A stretch of DNA of 64,000 nucleotides from Streptomyces flaveolus (GCF_000716535.1 NZ_JNWV01000003.1:1-64000); one strand, 5' to 3'; shown: positions 25,663 through 35,450, counted from the stretch's first letter. A program made the numbers and translations. Notes: generated by a model from the sequence alone, not told the origin.

Positions 25663-27540
25663 GTGTCTGCCATGCCGGTCGGCGGGCTGGTTCCCCAGGC
25701 CACCGACGACGCCGCGGAGCTGGTCGTCCGCAACGCCAGCATCCATACGGGGGACCCGCGCCGCCCGCATGCCGAAGCGCTCGCCGTACGAGGCGGTGTC
25801 ATCACGGTCGTCGGCGACGACAAGGACGTCGCCCCGCACGTCGGGCCCGCAACGAAGGTGGTGGACGCGCTCGGCCGGCGGGTGGTCCCGGGACTCAACG
25901 ACGCCCATCTGCATGTGATCCGGGGCGGCCTCAACTACGTGCTGGAGCTGCGCTGGGACGGCGTCCGGACGCTCCGTCAGGCCCTGGCGATGCTGCGCGA
26001 GCAGGCCGCGCGGACACCGAAGGGCCAGTGGGTGCGGGTGGTCGGAGGCTGGTCGGCCGACCAGTTCGCCGAACGGCGGCTGCCGACGGTGGCCGAGCTG
26101 AACGCCGCCGCCCCCGACACCCCGGTGTTCGTCCTCCACCTGTACCAGTCGGCCGTCCTCAACCGGGCGGCGCTGCGGGCGGCCGGGTTCGACAAGGACA
26201 CGCCCGACCCCAAGGGCGGACAGATCGTCCGCGGCCGGGACGGCGAGCCGACGGGCATGCTGCTGGCCGCGCCGAGCGCCCTCATCCTCTACTCCACGCT
26301 GGCCAAGGCGCCGGTGCTGGAGGGCGAGGACCGAAAGGTGTCGACCCGTCACTTCCTGCGCGAGCTCAACCGGTTCGGTCTGACCTCGGCGATCGACGCC
26401 GCCGGCGGCTTCCAGAACTTCCCCGAGAACTACAGCACCGTCATCGAACTGGCGCGGGCCGGTCAGTTGTCGCTGCGGATCGCCTATCACCTCTTCCCGC
26501 AGACCGCGGGCCAGGAGATAGCCGACCTCACCCGCTGGATCGAGATGGCCGGCCCCGAGGACGGGGACGAGTGGCTCCGTCTCAACGGCGCGGGTGAGAA
26601 CCTCACCTGGGCCGCGGCCGACTTCGAGAACTTCAGCCAGCCGCGCCCGGAACTCGGCGGCTACGAGGGCGAGTTCGAGAAGGCCGTACGTCTCCTCATG
26701 GAGAACGGCTGGGGATTCCGGCTGCACGCCACGTACGACGAGACCATCCGCCGGGACCTCGCGGTCTTCGAGAAGCTCGCCGCCGAGGGACTCTTCCCGG
26801 CGGGGAACCGGTGGTTGTTCGACCACGCGGAAACCGTGTCCGCCCAGAGCCTCGACCGTGTCGCCGCGCTCGGCGGTGCCATGTCCGTCCAGAACCGGCT
26901 GTACTTCCAGGGCGAGGCGTTCCTGCGCCGCTACGGCCCCGGAGCCGCCGCGGACGCCCCGCCCATCCGGGCCATGCTGGACCGCGGACTGACCGTGGCC
27001 GCCGGCACGGACGCCACCCGGGTCTCCACCTACAACCCCTGGGTCGCCCTGCACTGGCTGGTGAGCGGACGCGACATCGGCGACCTGGTGCTCCGCTCCC
27101 CCGGCAACCGCGTCGACCGGGAGACCGCACTGCGGATGTTCACCGTCGCCGGAGCCGAACTGACCGGCGAGGAGCAGGTCAAGGGCGTGCTGCGGACGGG
27201 GTGTTACGCGGACCTCGCGGTGCTGTCCGACGACTACTTCACCGTGCCGGAGCCGGAGATCGCGCACATCGAGTCGCTGCTCACGGTCACCGGCGGCCGG
27301 ATCGTCTACGCCGCCCGGGAGTACGAGGGCCTCGACGAGGAACTGCCGCCCGTCACCCCCGCATGGAGCCCGGTGGCGCACTTCGGCGGCTACCAGGCGT
27401 CCCGGCCGGCCGGCGTGCGCCAGGCGGAGGCCCTCGGCGAGGCCGTCGCGGAGTCGGAGCAGCACCGCGCCTGGCGCGCACGGCGGGGCCTGGCCCCCGG
27501 CGCAGCGGACACCCCGTTCGATCCCTGCTTCGTCCTCTGA
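25663..27540 (+). CDS. Amidohydrolase (YtcJ-like metal-dependent hydrolase)
   Basis: A 625-residue amidohydrolase-superfamily enzyme starting at GTG 25663. The metal-binding DAHLHV sits near residue 80, later His ligands in RLHATYDE and FDHAE, and the terminal Asp in AGTDATRVS near residue 447, matching the YtcJ/amidohydrolase_3 group. These hydrolyse amides or related bonds of uncharacterised substrates; there is no signal peptide. It leads a run with an isochorismatase-like hydrolase, a DoxX protein and a YoaK protein, and is divergent from the HSL-type esterase. Confidence 0.84.
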   Translation: MSAMPVGGLVPQATDDAAELVVRNASIHTGDPRRPHAEALAVRGGVITVVGDDKDVAPHVGPATKVVDALGRRVVPGLNDAHLHVIRGGLNYVLELRWDGVRTLRQALAMLREQAARTPKGQWVRVVGGWSADQFAERRLPTVAELNAAAPDTPVFVLHLYQSAVLNRAALRAAGFDKDTPDPKGGQIVRGRDGEPTGMLLAAPSALILYSTLAKAPVLEGEDRKVSTRHFLRELNRFGLTSAIDAAGGFQNFPENYSTVIELARAGQLSLRIAYHLFPQTAGQEIADLTRWIEMAGPEDGDEWLRLNGAGENLTWAAADFENFSQPRPELGGYEGEFEKAVRLLMENGWGFRLHATYDETIRRDLAVFEKLAAEGLFPAGNRWLFDHAETVSAQSLDRVAALGGAMSVQNRLYFQGEAFLRRYGPGAAADAPPIRAMLDRGLTVAAGTDATRVSTYNPWVALHWLVSGRDIGDLVLRSPGNRVDRETALRMFTVAGAELTGEEQVKGVLRTGCYADLAVLSDDYFTVPEPEIAHIESLLTVTGGRIVYAAREYEGLDEELPPVTPAWSPVAHFGGYQASRPAGVRQAEALGEAVAESEQHRAWRARRGLAPGAADTPFDPCFVL

Positions 27541-27637
27541 GCGACCCCGGAAACCCACAGACCCCGTCCTCAGGACGGTTGTTCTCCGACGCGGGCACCC
27601 GTCCGCGCCGCTTCACATGGAATGGAAAGGCACTCTC

Positions 27638-28300
27638 ATGGTCGACATCGCCCAGGTCACCGCGTCCCCCAGCCCCGACCTGCTGACCCCGGACAACTGC
27701 GCGGTGCTGTTCGTGGACCACCAGCCGCAGATGTTCTTCGGCACCGGCAGCGGTGACCGGACCGCGATCATCAACTCCACCCTGGGCCTGGCCAAGGCGG
27801 CCAAGGTGTTCGACGTACCGGTCGTGCTGAGCACCGTGGCCGCCGAGTCCTTCTCCGGTCCGATCCTGCCGCAGCTCGCGGACGTGTTCCCGGACCAGAA
27901 GATCATCGACCGCAGCACGATGAACGCCTGGGAGGACGCCGCGTTCGTCGAGGCCGTCAAGGCGACCGGCCGCAAGAAGCTGGTCATCGCCGGTCTGTGG
28001 ACGGAGGTCTGCGTCGTCCTGCCGGTGCTCTCCGCCATCGCCCAGGGCTACGAGGTGTACGTCGTCACCGACGCGTCCGGCGGTGTCACCCCGCAGGCCC
28101 ACGAGCACGCCGTCCAGCGCATGCTCCAGGGCGGCGCGGTGCCGGTCACCTGGGTGCAGGTGCTGCTGGAGCTCCAGCGTGACTGGGCCCGCGGCGAGAC
28201 GTACGTGCCGGTGACGGAGGTGGTGAAGGAGCACGGCGGCGCCTACGGCCTCGGCCTGGTGTACGCCCAGACCTTCATCGGCGGCCACGCGGCCGGCTGA
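27638..28300 (+). CDS. Isochorismatase-family hydrolase (YcaC-like)
   Basis: The 220-residue protein starts at ATG 27638 behind AAAGG; an upstream ATG at 27617 in the same frame is less well placed. The cysteine-hydrolase triad is visible: Asp in LFVDHQPQM near residue 26, Lys in RKKLVIAG and the nucleophile Cys in WTEVCVVLP near residue 124. It most resembles the YcaC group of uncharacterised amidases rather than true isochorismatases. It lies 97 bases after the amidohydrolase and 53 before DoxX, so it is probably in the same operon. Confidence 0.87.
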   Translation: MVDIAQVTASPSPDLLTPDNCAVLFVDHQPQMFFGTGSGDRTAIINSTLGLAKAAKVFDVPVVLSTVAAESFSGPILPQLADVFPDQKIIDRSTMNAWEDAAFVEAVKATGRKKLVIAGLWTEVCVVLPVLSAIAQGYEVYVVTDASGGVTPQAHEHAVQRMLQGGAVPVTWVQVLLELQRDWARGETYVPVTEVVKEHGGAYGLGLVYAQTFIGGHAAG

Positions 28301-28353
28301 GCCCCTCCCCCAGCACAGCGATCAAGGACTGAGTCAGGAACAGGCAGGAAGAG

Positions 28354-28878
28354 ATGGACGCGGGACTGCTGGTCCTCCGGGTGGTGGCGGGACTCCTCAT
28401 CACCGGCCACGGAGTGCAGAAGGTGAGCTTCCGGCTCGGGGGCCACGGCTTGGCAGGCGGAACCGAGGAGTTCCGGCACGACGGGTTCCGCGGCGGCCGG
28501 CTGACCGCGGTCGTCGCGGGCGCCGGCCAGATCGGGGCCGGCCTGTTCTTGACCGCCGGTCTGCTCACGCCCTTGGCGGCGATGGCCGCCATGGGCGTGA
28601 TGACGGTCGCGGGCACCGTGAAGTGGCCGAAGGGCCTGTGGGTGCAGAACGACGGGTACGAGTATCCCCTGGTCCTCGTGGTCGTCTCCGCGGCGCTGGC
28701 CCTCACGGGGCCCGGCGCGTGGTCCCTCGACCACGCGCTCGGCATCACACCGTGGCCGGTGTGGCTGGCGCTCGCCGCGATCGTGACCGGCCCGGCGAGC
28801 GGGCTGCTGACCCGGCTCGTGCTGCATCGCGCACCCCTGGCATCGGAAGGAAAGACCTATGCGCAGCCTGCTGACTGA
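28354..28878 (+). CDS. DoxX-family membrane protein
   Basis: A 174-residue inner-membrane protein with four hydrophobic segments, starting with LLVLRVVAGLLITGHGVQK, the DoxX opening. The family is linked to thiol or redox membrane functions, but the role of most members is unknown. The last 20 bases overlap the YoaK gene in another frame, implying coupling. Confidence 0.83.
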   Translation: MDAGLLVLRVVAGLLITGHGVQKVSFRLGGHGLAGGTEEFRHDGFRGGRLTAVVAGAGQIGAGLFLTAGLLTPLAAMAAMGVMTVAGTVKWPKGLWVQNDGYEYPLVLVVVSAALALTGPGAWSLDHALGITPWPVWLALAAIVTGPASGLLTRLVLHRAPLASEGKTYAQPAD

Positions 28879-29596
28879 CGCGGCCCACACGCTGGTCCCG
28901 CCGAAGGGCGACCGGCATGGCCCGCTGCCTCCCCTGATGCTGACGCTGACCGTGGTCACAGGCCTGGTCGACGCGGTGAGCTATCTGGCGCTGGGCCACG
29001 TGTTCGTCGCCAACATGACGGGCAACGTGGTGTTCCTCGGCTTCGCCCTGGCAGGTGCCCAGACCCTGTCCGTGCTCGCCTCCGTCGTCGCGCTGGCGGC
29101 TTTCCTCGCCGGCGCGCTGACCGGCGGCCGGCTGGGGACCCGGTTCGCGGGGCATCGCGGGAACCTGCTGAAGACGGCCACCGCGGCGCAGACCGTGCTG
29201 GTCGCCGTCACCGTCGTGGTCACGGCGGTCGCCGGCGGCCGGGTCACGACCGGCGTCGAGTACACGTTGATCGTGTGCCTGGGGCTCGCCATGGGGCTGC
29301 AGAACGCGGTCGCCCGGCGCCTCGGCGTGCCGGACCTCACCACGACCGTACTGACGCTGACCCTCACGGGTCTGGCCGCGGACTCGCCACCGGCGGGCGG
29401 TGCGGCGCCGAGGCCCGGCCGCCGGATCCTGTCCGTGCTGGCCATGCTGCTCGGCGCGCTCGTCGGCGCGGAGCTCGTCCTGCACGGGCACCTCGTGCTC
29501 ACCCTGGGCCTGAGCCTGCTGCTCCTGGCGGTCACCTCCGTGGCGACCCACCGCCTCTCCGCCGACGGTGCCGCCTGGACCCGGCCGCCGTCCTGA
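28859..29596 (+). CDS. YoaK family (DUF1275) membrane protein
   Basis: A 245-residue protein with about six membrane helices. The signature GLVDAVSYLALGHVFVANMTGNVVFLG at residues 30-55 is diagnostic of DUF1275/YoaK. Function is unknown in this family; small-molecule transport has been suggested. It overlaps the DoxX gene by 20 bases and ends the rightward run. A hairpin follows at 29.7 kb. Confidence 0.85.
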   Translation: MRSLLTDAAHTLVPPKGDRHGPLPPLMLTLTVVTGLVDAVSYLALGHVFVANMTGNVVFLGFALAGAQTLSVLASVVALAAFLAGALTGGRLGTRFAGHRGNLLKTATAAQTVLVAVTVVVTAVAGGRVTTGVEYTLIVCLGLAMGLQNAVARRLGVPDLTTTVLTLTLTGLAADSPPAGGAAPRPGRRILSVLAMLLGALVGAELVLHGHLVLTLGLSLLLLAVTSVATHRLSADGAAWTRPPS

Positions 29597-29681
29597 CGCT
29601 TGGCCGCCGCCCTGACCCGAAGCCGGCGGCTGACGCAAGGCCACGGTCCAGTCGGGAGGCGACGGTCCAGTGGGAGTCCCG

Positions 29682-29708
29682 GTCCGGACAGAAGCCCTCC
29701 GTCCGGAC
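29682..29708. terminator. Hairpin between convergent YoaK and AraC genes
   Basis: GTCCGGAC at 29682-29689 and again at 29701-29708 (self-complementary) form an 8-bp stem with an 11-base loop, between convergent stop codons. Confidence 0.5.
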
Positions 29709-29711
29709 GGT

Positions 29712-30677
29712 TCATCCCCCGGCCTCCCGGTCGCCCCGCCCGGCGAACTCCCGCCATGCGCTGGGCGACATCCCGTAGGTGGCACGGAACACGCGGCTGA
29801 AGTGGGTGGGGCTCGCGAAGCCCCAGCGATGCGCGACGGCCGCGATGGTCAGGTTCTCCGCGGAACGCAGGGTGAGGACACGCCGGCACTCGGCCAGCCG
29901 CCGGCGCTGGATCAGCCGGCCGACCGTCGTGCCCTCCTCCCGGAACAGCTTGTGCAGGTAGCGGACGGAGATGTGGTGGGCGCGGGCGATCGTCTCCGGA
30001 GACAGGTCCGTGTCGCTCAGGCGCAGGTCGATGAAGTCCAGGATGTCCGACATCAGCGGCGCCCGTGTGTCCGGCTGCTGTCCCCGCGCCTGGTCGGAAA
30101 GATGGTCGCCGGCCAGGGTGGACAGCAGGCTCACGGCGTTCCAGGCGAGCATGTCGCCGACCGCGGAGCGGGACACGACCGCCGTGTCGGCGAAGTCGGA
30201 CAGGAACGGCGAGAGCAGGGCGCCCAGCCGGGACGTCGGGGTGACCGGGGCGTGCGTGAGGCGGGGCACGTCGGACCGGGCCAGCCCGAGCAGTTCCCGC
30301 GAGAGCAGGAACACCTTCAGGCGGGCCTGCCGCGGGAATTCCAGCACCGAGGGCCGGTGCACGTCGTAGAAGCAGATGTCGCCGGGGCCCAGGAGCACGT
30401 CCGCGGCGGGCCTCCACGGGGGTAAGGCGGCGACGGTGTCGCGCAGCCCCACGAAGAGGTACTCGCCGCTCTCCCGGGCAATCAGCCGTTGGGGACGTGC
30501 GGCGGGGCCCGGGTGTGCGCACGGCGGTCTCTCCCGGGGCAGGCATGCGGGTACCGCGTCCCAGATGACGATGTCCAGGCCCAGGGGCATCCGCCGCACC
30601 CTGCTGCCCGGTGACATGCCGGCCGTGGACATGCCGACCCTGCGCCCGCCGATGAGGGACGTGCCTGTGGAAGACAT
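29712..30677 (-). CDS. AraC-family regulator (copy 1)
   Basis: A 321-residue regulator. The start is ATG 30677 behind AAGGGCGG. Residues about 60-185 form the AraC-binding-like sensor domain (PGDICFYDVHRPSVLEFP); the C-terminal 100 residues hold two helix-turn-helix units (AHHISVRYLHKLFREEG and VAHRWGFASPTHFSRVFRATYG). It closely parallels the AraC gene at 41.2 kb. It converges on the amidohydrolase operon and may control it through the repeated motif at 25.4 kb, which is an inference from position. Confidence 0.88.
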   Translation of the reverse strand: MSSTGTSLIGGRRVGMSTAGMSPGSRVRRMPLGLDIVIWDAVPACLPRERPPCAHPGPAARPQRLIARESGEYLFVGLRDTVAALPPWRPAADVLLGPGDICFYDVHRPSVLEFPRQARLKVFLLSRELLGLARSDVPRLTHAPVTPTSRLGALLSPFLSDFADTAVVSRSAVGDMLAWNAVSLLSTLAGDHLSDQARGQQPDTRAPLMSDILDFIDLRLSDTDLSPETIARAHHISVRYLHKLFREEGTTVGRLIQRRRLAECRRVLTLRSAENLTIAAVAHRWGFASPTHFSRVFRATYGMSPSAWREFAGRGDREAGG

Positions 30678-30879
30678 GAACCGCCCTTGCCTCCGAACCG
30701 TTGTCGCGTTTGAAGCGGCGGCATCGGGGAACGCGCACCCGGCTCCGCTTCGCCCGGAGCGTAGGCCGGTGGATGTGCGAAAAGAGTGACAGGACAGTGA
30801 CCGGGGGCTGCGCTGCCGGGCCACACCCCATGCGCTCACGGTCAACAGCCGGGGGACGGCGGCCCCTACCGTCCTGGGC

Positions 30880-32529
30880 ATGAGCACCGCATCTCCGGCC
30901 TCCGCACCCGCCGCGACCGACTCCCCCTGGGCCCCGCTCGCGGCGCGCGTCTTCCGGGCCCTGTGGATCGCCCAGCTGGTCTCGAACATCGGTAGCTGGA
31001 TGCAGACGGTGGGCGCGCAGTGGCTGCTGGTCGGACACGGTGCCGCGCTGGTGACGCTCGTGCAGACCGCCGCAGGCCTTCCCGTGGTCCTGCTGGCCCT
31101 GCCCGCCGGGGTGGTCGCCGACCGCTTCGACCGGCGCTCGGTGCTGCTGGCCGCGCAGTGCGCGATGCTCGCGGTGTCCGGTGCGCTGGCCGTACTGGCG
31201 TTCCTGGACGCCCTGACGCCGACGGTGCTGCTCGTGCTCACGTTGCTGCTGGGGTGCGGCACCGCATTGATGGGCCCGGCCTGGCAGGCGATCCAGCCGG
31301 AACTCGTCGAGCGCCGACGGCTCGGTCAGGCGGCGGCGCTGGGCGCGGTGAACATGAACCTGGCCCGTGCCGTCGGTCCGGCGCTCGGCGGGGCGGTGGT
31401 CGCCGCGGCGGGCGCGGGCTGGGTCTTCGCCTTCAACGCGGCCTCCTACCTGGGCATCGCCGCCGTGCTCGTGGCGTGGCGACGCCCGGCGCCGGCCGCC
31501 CCCACGCCCGGCAACGACGGCCTGCTGACGGCCCTGTACGCCGGCCGCCGCTATGTGTGGAACGCGCCCGGTGTCCGCCGGGTGCTGCTGCGCACGCTCC
31601 TGTTCATCCCCGGCGGTGCCGCGCTGTGGGCGCTGCTGCCGCTGACCGCGAGCAGTTCCCTCGGCCTCGGCTCGGGCGGTTACGGGCTCCTGCTGGCTTC
31701 GGTGGGCGTGGGGGCCGTGGCGGGGGCGTTCGCGCTGCCGCGTGTCCGTGCCCTGCTGGGGGCGAACGGCACGCTCGCCGCGGGCGCCCTGGTGTTCGCC
31801 GGGGTGCTCGCCGTGCTGGCGACCGTCCGCACACCCTGGCTGGTCACGGTCGCCCTGCTGCCGGCGGGACTCGCCTGGATCGGCGTGCTGTCCACGCTCA
31901 ACGCGGCCGTGCAGACGCGGCTGCCCGGCTGGGTCAGGGCACGTGGCCTCGCGGTGTACCTGCTGGTCTTCCAGGGCGGTCAGGCGCTCGCGGCGCCGCT
32001 GTGGGGCGCGGTGGCCGACTGGGCCGGGCTCAGCGCGTGTCTGCTGATCGCCGGCGCGGTGATGCTGCTCAGCGCGGCCAGTGTGCGCCGGTGGCCGCTG
32101 TACGACGCCGAGGGCATCAACCCCACGCCGTCCGACCACTGGCCGGCCCCTCCCCTGGTGTTCGAGCCGGGAGAGGCCGACGGCCCGGTCCTGGTCTCCG
32201 TCGTCTACCGCGTCCCCGCCGAGAACCGCCACGCGTTCACGGACCGCATGCGCCAGGTCGCCCGCTCCCGGCGCCGCACGGGAGCCCTCTCCTGGGGTCT
32301 CTACCAGGACGGCAACGCCCCGGAACGCTTCGTGGAGAACTACCTCGTCAGCTCCTGGGCGGAACACCGTGCCCAGCACCACGTCCGGTGGACGGGCACC
32401 GACCGCCGGCGCGAGGAGCAGGCTCGTGAGCTGCTCGCGCCGGGGACGGTGCCCGAGGTGACCCATGCCTTCGACACCGTGGCGGGGCCGGCCGTACCGT
32501 CCGGGTCCGGCCCGGCGCCTGCCGAGTAG
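30880..32529 (+). CDS. MFS exporter of the transmembrane-secretion-effector (EntS-like) type
   Basis: A 549-residue protein with 12 membrane helices in the first 410 residues (FRALWIAQLVSNIGSWMQTVGAQW opening, ADRFDRRSVLL loop). A cytoplasmic tail of about 110 residues (LVSVVYRVPAENRHAFTDRM..., an antibiotic-monooxygenase-like fold) follows. This layout is typical of the PF05977 group related to EntS exporters. It diverges from the AraC gene, with 202 bases between starts. TACCGT at 30867-30872, 7 bases before the ATG, suggests a leaderless transcript. The cargo is unknown. Confidence 0.82.
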   Translation: MSTASPASAPAATDSPWAPLAARVFRALWIAQLVSNIGSWMQTVGAQWLLVGHGAALVTLVQTAAGLPVVLLALPAGVVADRFDRRSVLLAAQCAMLAVSGALAVLAFLDALTPTVLLVLTLLLGCGTALMGPAWQAIQPELVERRRLGQAAALGAVNMNLARAVGPALGGAVVAAAGAGWVFAFNAASYLGIAAVLVAWRRPAPAAPTPGNDGLLTALYAGRRYVWNAPGVRRVLLRTLLFIPGGAALWALLPLTASSSLGLGSGGYGLLLASVGVGAVAGAFALPRVRALLGANGTLAAGALVFAGVLAVLATVRTPWLVTVALLPAGLAWIGVLSTLNAAVQTRLPGWVRARGLAVYLLVFQGGQALAAPLWGAVADWAGLSACLLIAGAVMLLSAASVRRWPLYDAEGINPTPSDHWPAPPLVFEPGEADGPVLVSVVYRVPAENRHAFTDRMRQVARSRRRTGALSWGLYQDGNAPERFVENYLVSSWAEHRAQHHVRWTGTDRRREEQARELLAPGTVPEVTHAFDTVAGPAVPSGSGPAPAE

Positions 32530-32540
32530 GGCGCGCCGGG

Positions 32541-34283
32541 TCAGGGGCGGGGGATGTTGCGGAGGTTGGCCCGGGCCAGGTGGACCATCCGGCCGACGCC
32601 TCCGCTCAGGACGGTCCGGCTCGCGGACAGGGCGAAGCCGGTGAGCTGTTCGGTGGTGATCTTCGGTGGCACGGCGAGCGCGGCGGGGTCGGTGACGACG
32701 TCCACCAGCGCGGGTCCGTCGTGGGCGAACGCCTCGCGCAGCGCGTCCCGGACCTGACCGGGCTGCTCCACCCGGATGCCGCGCGCCCCGGCGGCCGTGG
32801 CGATGGCGGCGTAGTCCGCGTGCGGGTAGGTCGTGCCGTGCGGGGGCAGGCCGTCGACCATCATCTCCAGGTCGACCATGCCGAGGGAGGAGTTGTTGAA
32901 GACGACCACCTTGACCGGCAGGTCGTACTGGACGAGCGTGAGGAAGTCGCCCATGAGCATGGAGAACCCGCCGTCGCCGGAGAGCGAGACGACCTGCCGG
33001 CCGCGGTCGAGGAACTGGGCGCCGATGGCCTGGGGCAGCGCGTTGGCCATGGATCCGTGCACGAAGGAGCCGAGGATGCGGCGGCGGCCGTTGGGGGTGA
33101 GGTAACGCGCCGCCCACACACAGCACATGCCGGTGTCCACGGTGAACACGGCGTCGTCGGCGGCCTCTTCGTCGAGCACCGAGGCCACGTACTCGGGGTG
33201 GATCGGGGTGTGCCGGTCGACGTCGCGGGTGTAGGCGCCGACGGCGCCTTCGAGGGCGTGCGCGTGCCGCTCCAGCATCCGGTCGAGGAACCGCCGGGAC
33301 TGCTTCTCGCGCACCGCGGGCGTCAGGCAGCGCAGGGTCTCGCGTACGTCTCCCCAGACGGCGAGGTCGAGTTGGGTGCGCCGGCCCAGCCGCTCGGGCT
33401 GCACGTCGACCTGCACGGTGCGCACGTGGCGGGGCAGGAAGTCGGTGTACGGGAAGTCGGTGCCGAGGAGGATGAGCAGGTCGCACTCGTGCATGGCCTC
33501 GTAGGCGGCGCCGTAGCCGAGCAGGCCGGACATGCCGACGTCGTACGGGTTGTCGTACTGGATGTGTTCCTTGCCGCGCAGGGCGTGGCCGACCGGGGCC
33601 TTGACCTTCCCGGCGAACTCCATGACCTCGGCGTGGGCTCCGGCGACGCCCCGGCCGCAGAACACCATGACGCGTTCGGCGCCGTCCACCAGCTCGGCGA
33701 GCCGGGCGATCTCCTGGTCGCTGGGGCGGATGGCGGGCAGGTCCAGGGGCATGGCGAGTTCGGGCGCCGCGTCCGGCGAGTCCTCGGCGGCGGTGTCGCC
33801 GGACAGCGCCACGACCGAGACCCCGCGCCGGCCGACGGCGTGCTGGATGGCCGTCTGCACCACGCGGGGCATCTGACGGGGTGAGGAGATCAGCTCGGAG
33901 TAGTGGCTGCACTCGGCGAACAGCCGGTCGGGGTGGGTCTCCTGGAAGTAGCCGGTGCCGATCTCGCCGCTGGGTATGTGGGCGGCCAGCGCGAGCACGG
34001 GCGCCATCGAACGGTGGGCGTCGTACAGGCCGTTGATCAGGTGCAGGTTGCCGGGGCCGCAGGATCCCGCGCACGCGGCGAGCCGCCCGGTGAGCTGGGC
34101 CTCCGCTCCGGCGGCGAACGCCGCGACCTCCTCGTGGCGGACCTGCACCCACTCGATGTCGGTGTGTCGTCGGACCGCGTCGACGACGGGGTTCAGGCTG
34201 TCTCCGACCACGCCGTACATGCGGCGCACACCGGCGCGCGCCATGAGGTCGACGTATTGTTCGGCGATGGTCTGCTTGGCCAT
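32541..34283 (-). CDS. Thiamine-diphosphate enzyme, pyruvate oxidase/dehydrogenase (PoxB) type
   Basis: The 580-residue protein starts at ATG 34283; an in-frame GTG 10 codons upstream is less likely. It has the three-domain ThDP fold: the Pyr domain with activating Glu in VRHEEVAAFAAGAEA near residue 50, the central FAD-type domain, and the PP domain with GDGGFSMLMGDF near 431 and the NNSSLGMVDLE metal-binding stretch. It best fits pyruvate dehydrogenase (quinone) or pyruvate oxidase, decarboxylating pyruvate to acetate at the membrane. It converges on the MFS exporter gene. Confidence 0.85.
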   Translation of the reverse strand: MAKQTIAEQYVDLMARAGVRRMYGVVGDSLNPVVDAVRRHTDIEWVQVRHEEVAAFAAGAEAQLTGRLAACAGSCGPGNLHLINGLYDAHRSMAPVLALAAHIPSGEIGTGYFQETHPDRLFAECSHYSELISSPRQMPRVVQTAIQHAVGRRGVSVVALSGDTAAEDSPDAAPELAMPLDLPAIRPSDQEIARLAELVDGAERVMVFCGRGVAGAHAEVMEFAGKVKAPVGHALRGKEHIQYDNPYDVGMSGLLGYGAAYEAMHECDLLILLGTDFPYTDFLPRHVRTVQVDVQPERLGRRTQLDLAVWGDVRETLRCLTPAVREKQSRRFLDRMLERHAHALEGAVGAYTRDVDRHTPIHPEYVASVLDEEAADDAVFTVDTGMCCVWAARYLTPNGRRRILGSFVHGSMANALPQAIGAQFLDRGRQVVSLSGDGGFSMLMGDFLTLVQYDLPVKVVVFNNSSLGMVDLEMMVDGLPPHGTTYPHADYAAIATAAGARGIRVEQPGQVRDALREAFAHDGPALVDVVTDPAALAVPPKITTEQLTGFALSASRTVLSGGVGRMVHLARANLRNIPRP

Positions 34284-34361
34284 GGCACTCCTCGGGTTCG
34301 GGCCTTGCGGCACGACCCTCCGGGCGGGGGCACGGAGGGCCTGCCTCGCGCCCGGACCACG

Positions 34362-35134
34362 CTAGTGAGCGCGGGGTGCCGCTGTTGTCCGTCCGCGCAC
34401 GGGATCGGTTCCGGCAGCGCACCGGGCGTCGGCGGTGCCGGGACGGTCCCCGTGCACGGTCGGGTGGCTGGGCCCGTCCAGCACGGACAGCGGGCGGGCG
34501 GTGCGACCGCTGCGGACGGCGACGAGTTCCGCGGCGAAGGAGACGGCTGTCTCCCCGGGTGTCGACGCGCCCAGGTCGAGACCCAGGGGCGCGTGCAGCC
34601 GCGCGAGGGCGTCGGCCGACACGCCGGCCGTGGTGAGGTCCTCCCGCCTGCCCGCCTGGACGCGGCGGGAGCCGAGCGCTCCGACGTAGGCCAGGAAGCG
34701 GCCGAGGGCTTCGGCGAGGACGGGGACGTCGAACTTCGGGCCGTGCGTCATCACGCACACCACGGTCCGGTGGTCGGTCTCCGTGGCCGCCAGGTACCGG
34801 TGGGGCCAGTCGACCACGACCTCGTCGGCGTCCGGGAAGCGCTCGGGTGTGGTGAAGGTGGCGCGGGCGTCGCAGACCGTGACGTGGTAGCCGAGGAGGG
34901 CGCCGATCCGGCTCGCCGCACCGGCGTGGGCGTTGGCGCCGACGTGCGTTCGTACGAGGCCGACGCCGGTGTGCCGGGTGCCGTCCCGGTCGAGCATGCG
35001 GCGGGCGTCGGCGAGTACGGTGAGGTCCAGGGCGGGGCTGCCGGTGCTGCCAGGTGCCCGTCGTGAACATCGGCGACGTACCGGCCTTTCCCGGTGAGCA
35101 GCCGTTCGTCCTCGGGCCTTGTCCATCGCTCCAC
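34362..35134 (-). pseudogene. Fused remnants of molybdenum hydroxylase large subunit and XdhC
   Basis: From GTG 35134, which has a GAGG ribosome site, about 28 codons read ERWTRPEDERLLTGKGRYVADV, the conserved start of CoxL/xanthine-dehydrogenase large subunits. The sequence then switches, in another frame, to the middle and end of an XdhC-type maturation factor (VTVCDARATFTTPERFPDADEVVVDWPHRYL, GSRR, LARLHAPLGLDLGA). The XdhC N-terminus is absent, and the segment that should carry the LVFGAIDF nucleotide-binding loop looks deleted (HVGANAHAGAASRIGALLGY). Neither protein can be functional. The original operon probably encoded a CO/xanthine-dehydrogenase-like enzyme, now collapsed. Confidence 0.68.
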
Positions 35135-35227
35135 AACAACACCTCGTTCGTGTGGGTGCGGGAATTGACCGGGGCGACGGCCCTGTCCGGCAGCGAAAGT
35201 GGCGCGGGATGTTCGGGTCGTCGCTGC

Positions 35228-35250
35228 GTGGCGTTCCGGGGGAACGCCAC
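35228..35250. repeat. 10-bp inverted repeat upstream of the molybdenum-hydroxylase remnant
   Basis: GTGGCGTTCC and GGAACGCCAC flank a 3-base GGG. It lies about 95 bases upstream of the remnant start, so it may be an old operator or part of a mobile-element end. Confidence 0.45.
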
Positions 35251-35296
35251 GCCGGTGGAATTCGACTGCATGGACACTAACCTCGATCTTGCGTGA

Positions 35297-35322
35297 GGGT
35301 CCGTCAGATTGCTGACGGACCC
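35297..35322. terminator. Strong 11-bp hairpin next to the transposase gene
   Basis: GGGTCCGTCAG at 35297-35307, loop ATTG, CTGACGGACCC at 35312-35322, then TTTCGG. It reads as a terminator for rightward transcripts, or as a shield at the left side of the insertion sequence. Confidence 0.6.
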
Positions 35323-35450
35323 TTTCGGCTCATTCGGGGCGGTCATTTCTGCAGGTGGGCAGGCTGGTGGCCCGGCTGTCGCGTCGGGTGGGCGCCGGGT
35401 TCCACTGCTCCGGACGGGTGGAGCTGCTCGTAGGGACGGGAAGTTGCTGG

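Larger units (their letters stand above)
35135..35450. other. Gene-free scar between remnant and transposase
   Basis: Apart from the inverted repeat at 35228 and the hairpin at 35297, no coding feature is seen. The left end of the insertion sequence must lie here, but matching terminal inverted repeats could not be assigned by eye. Confidence 0.35.
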
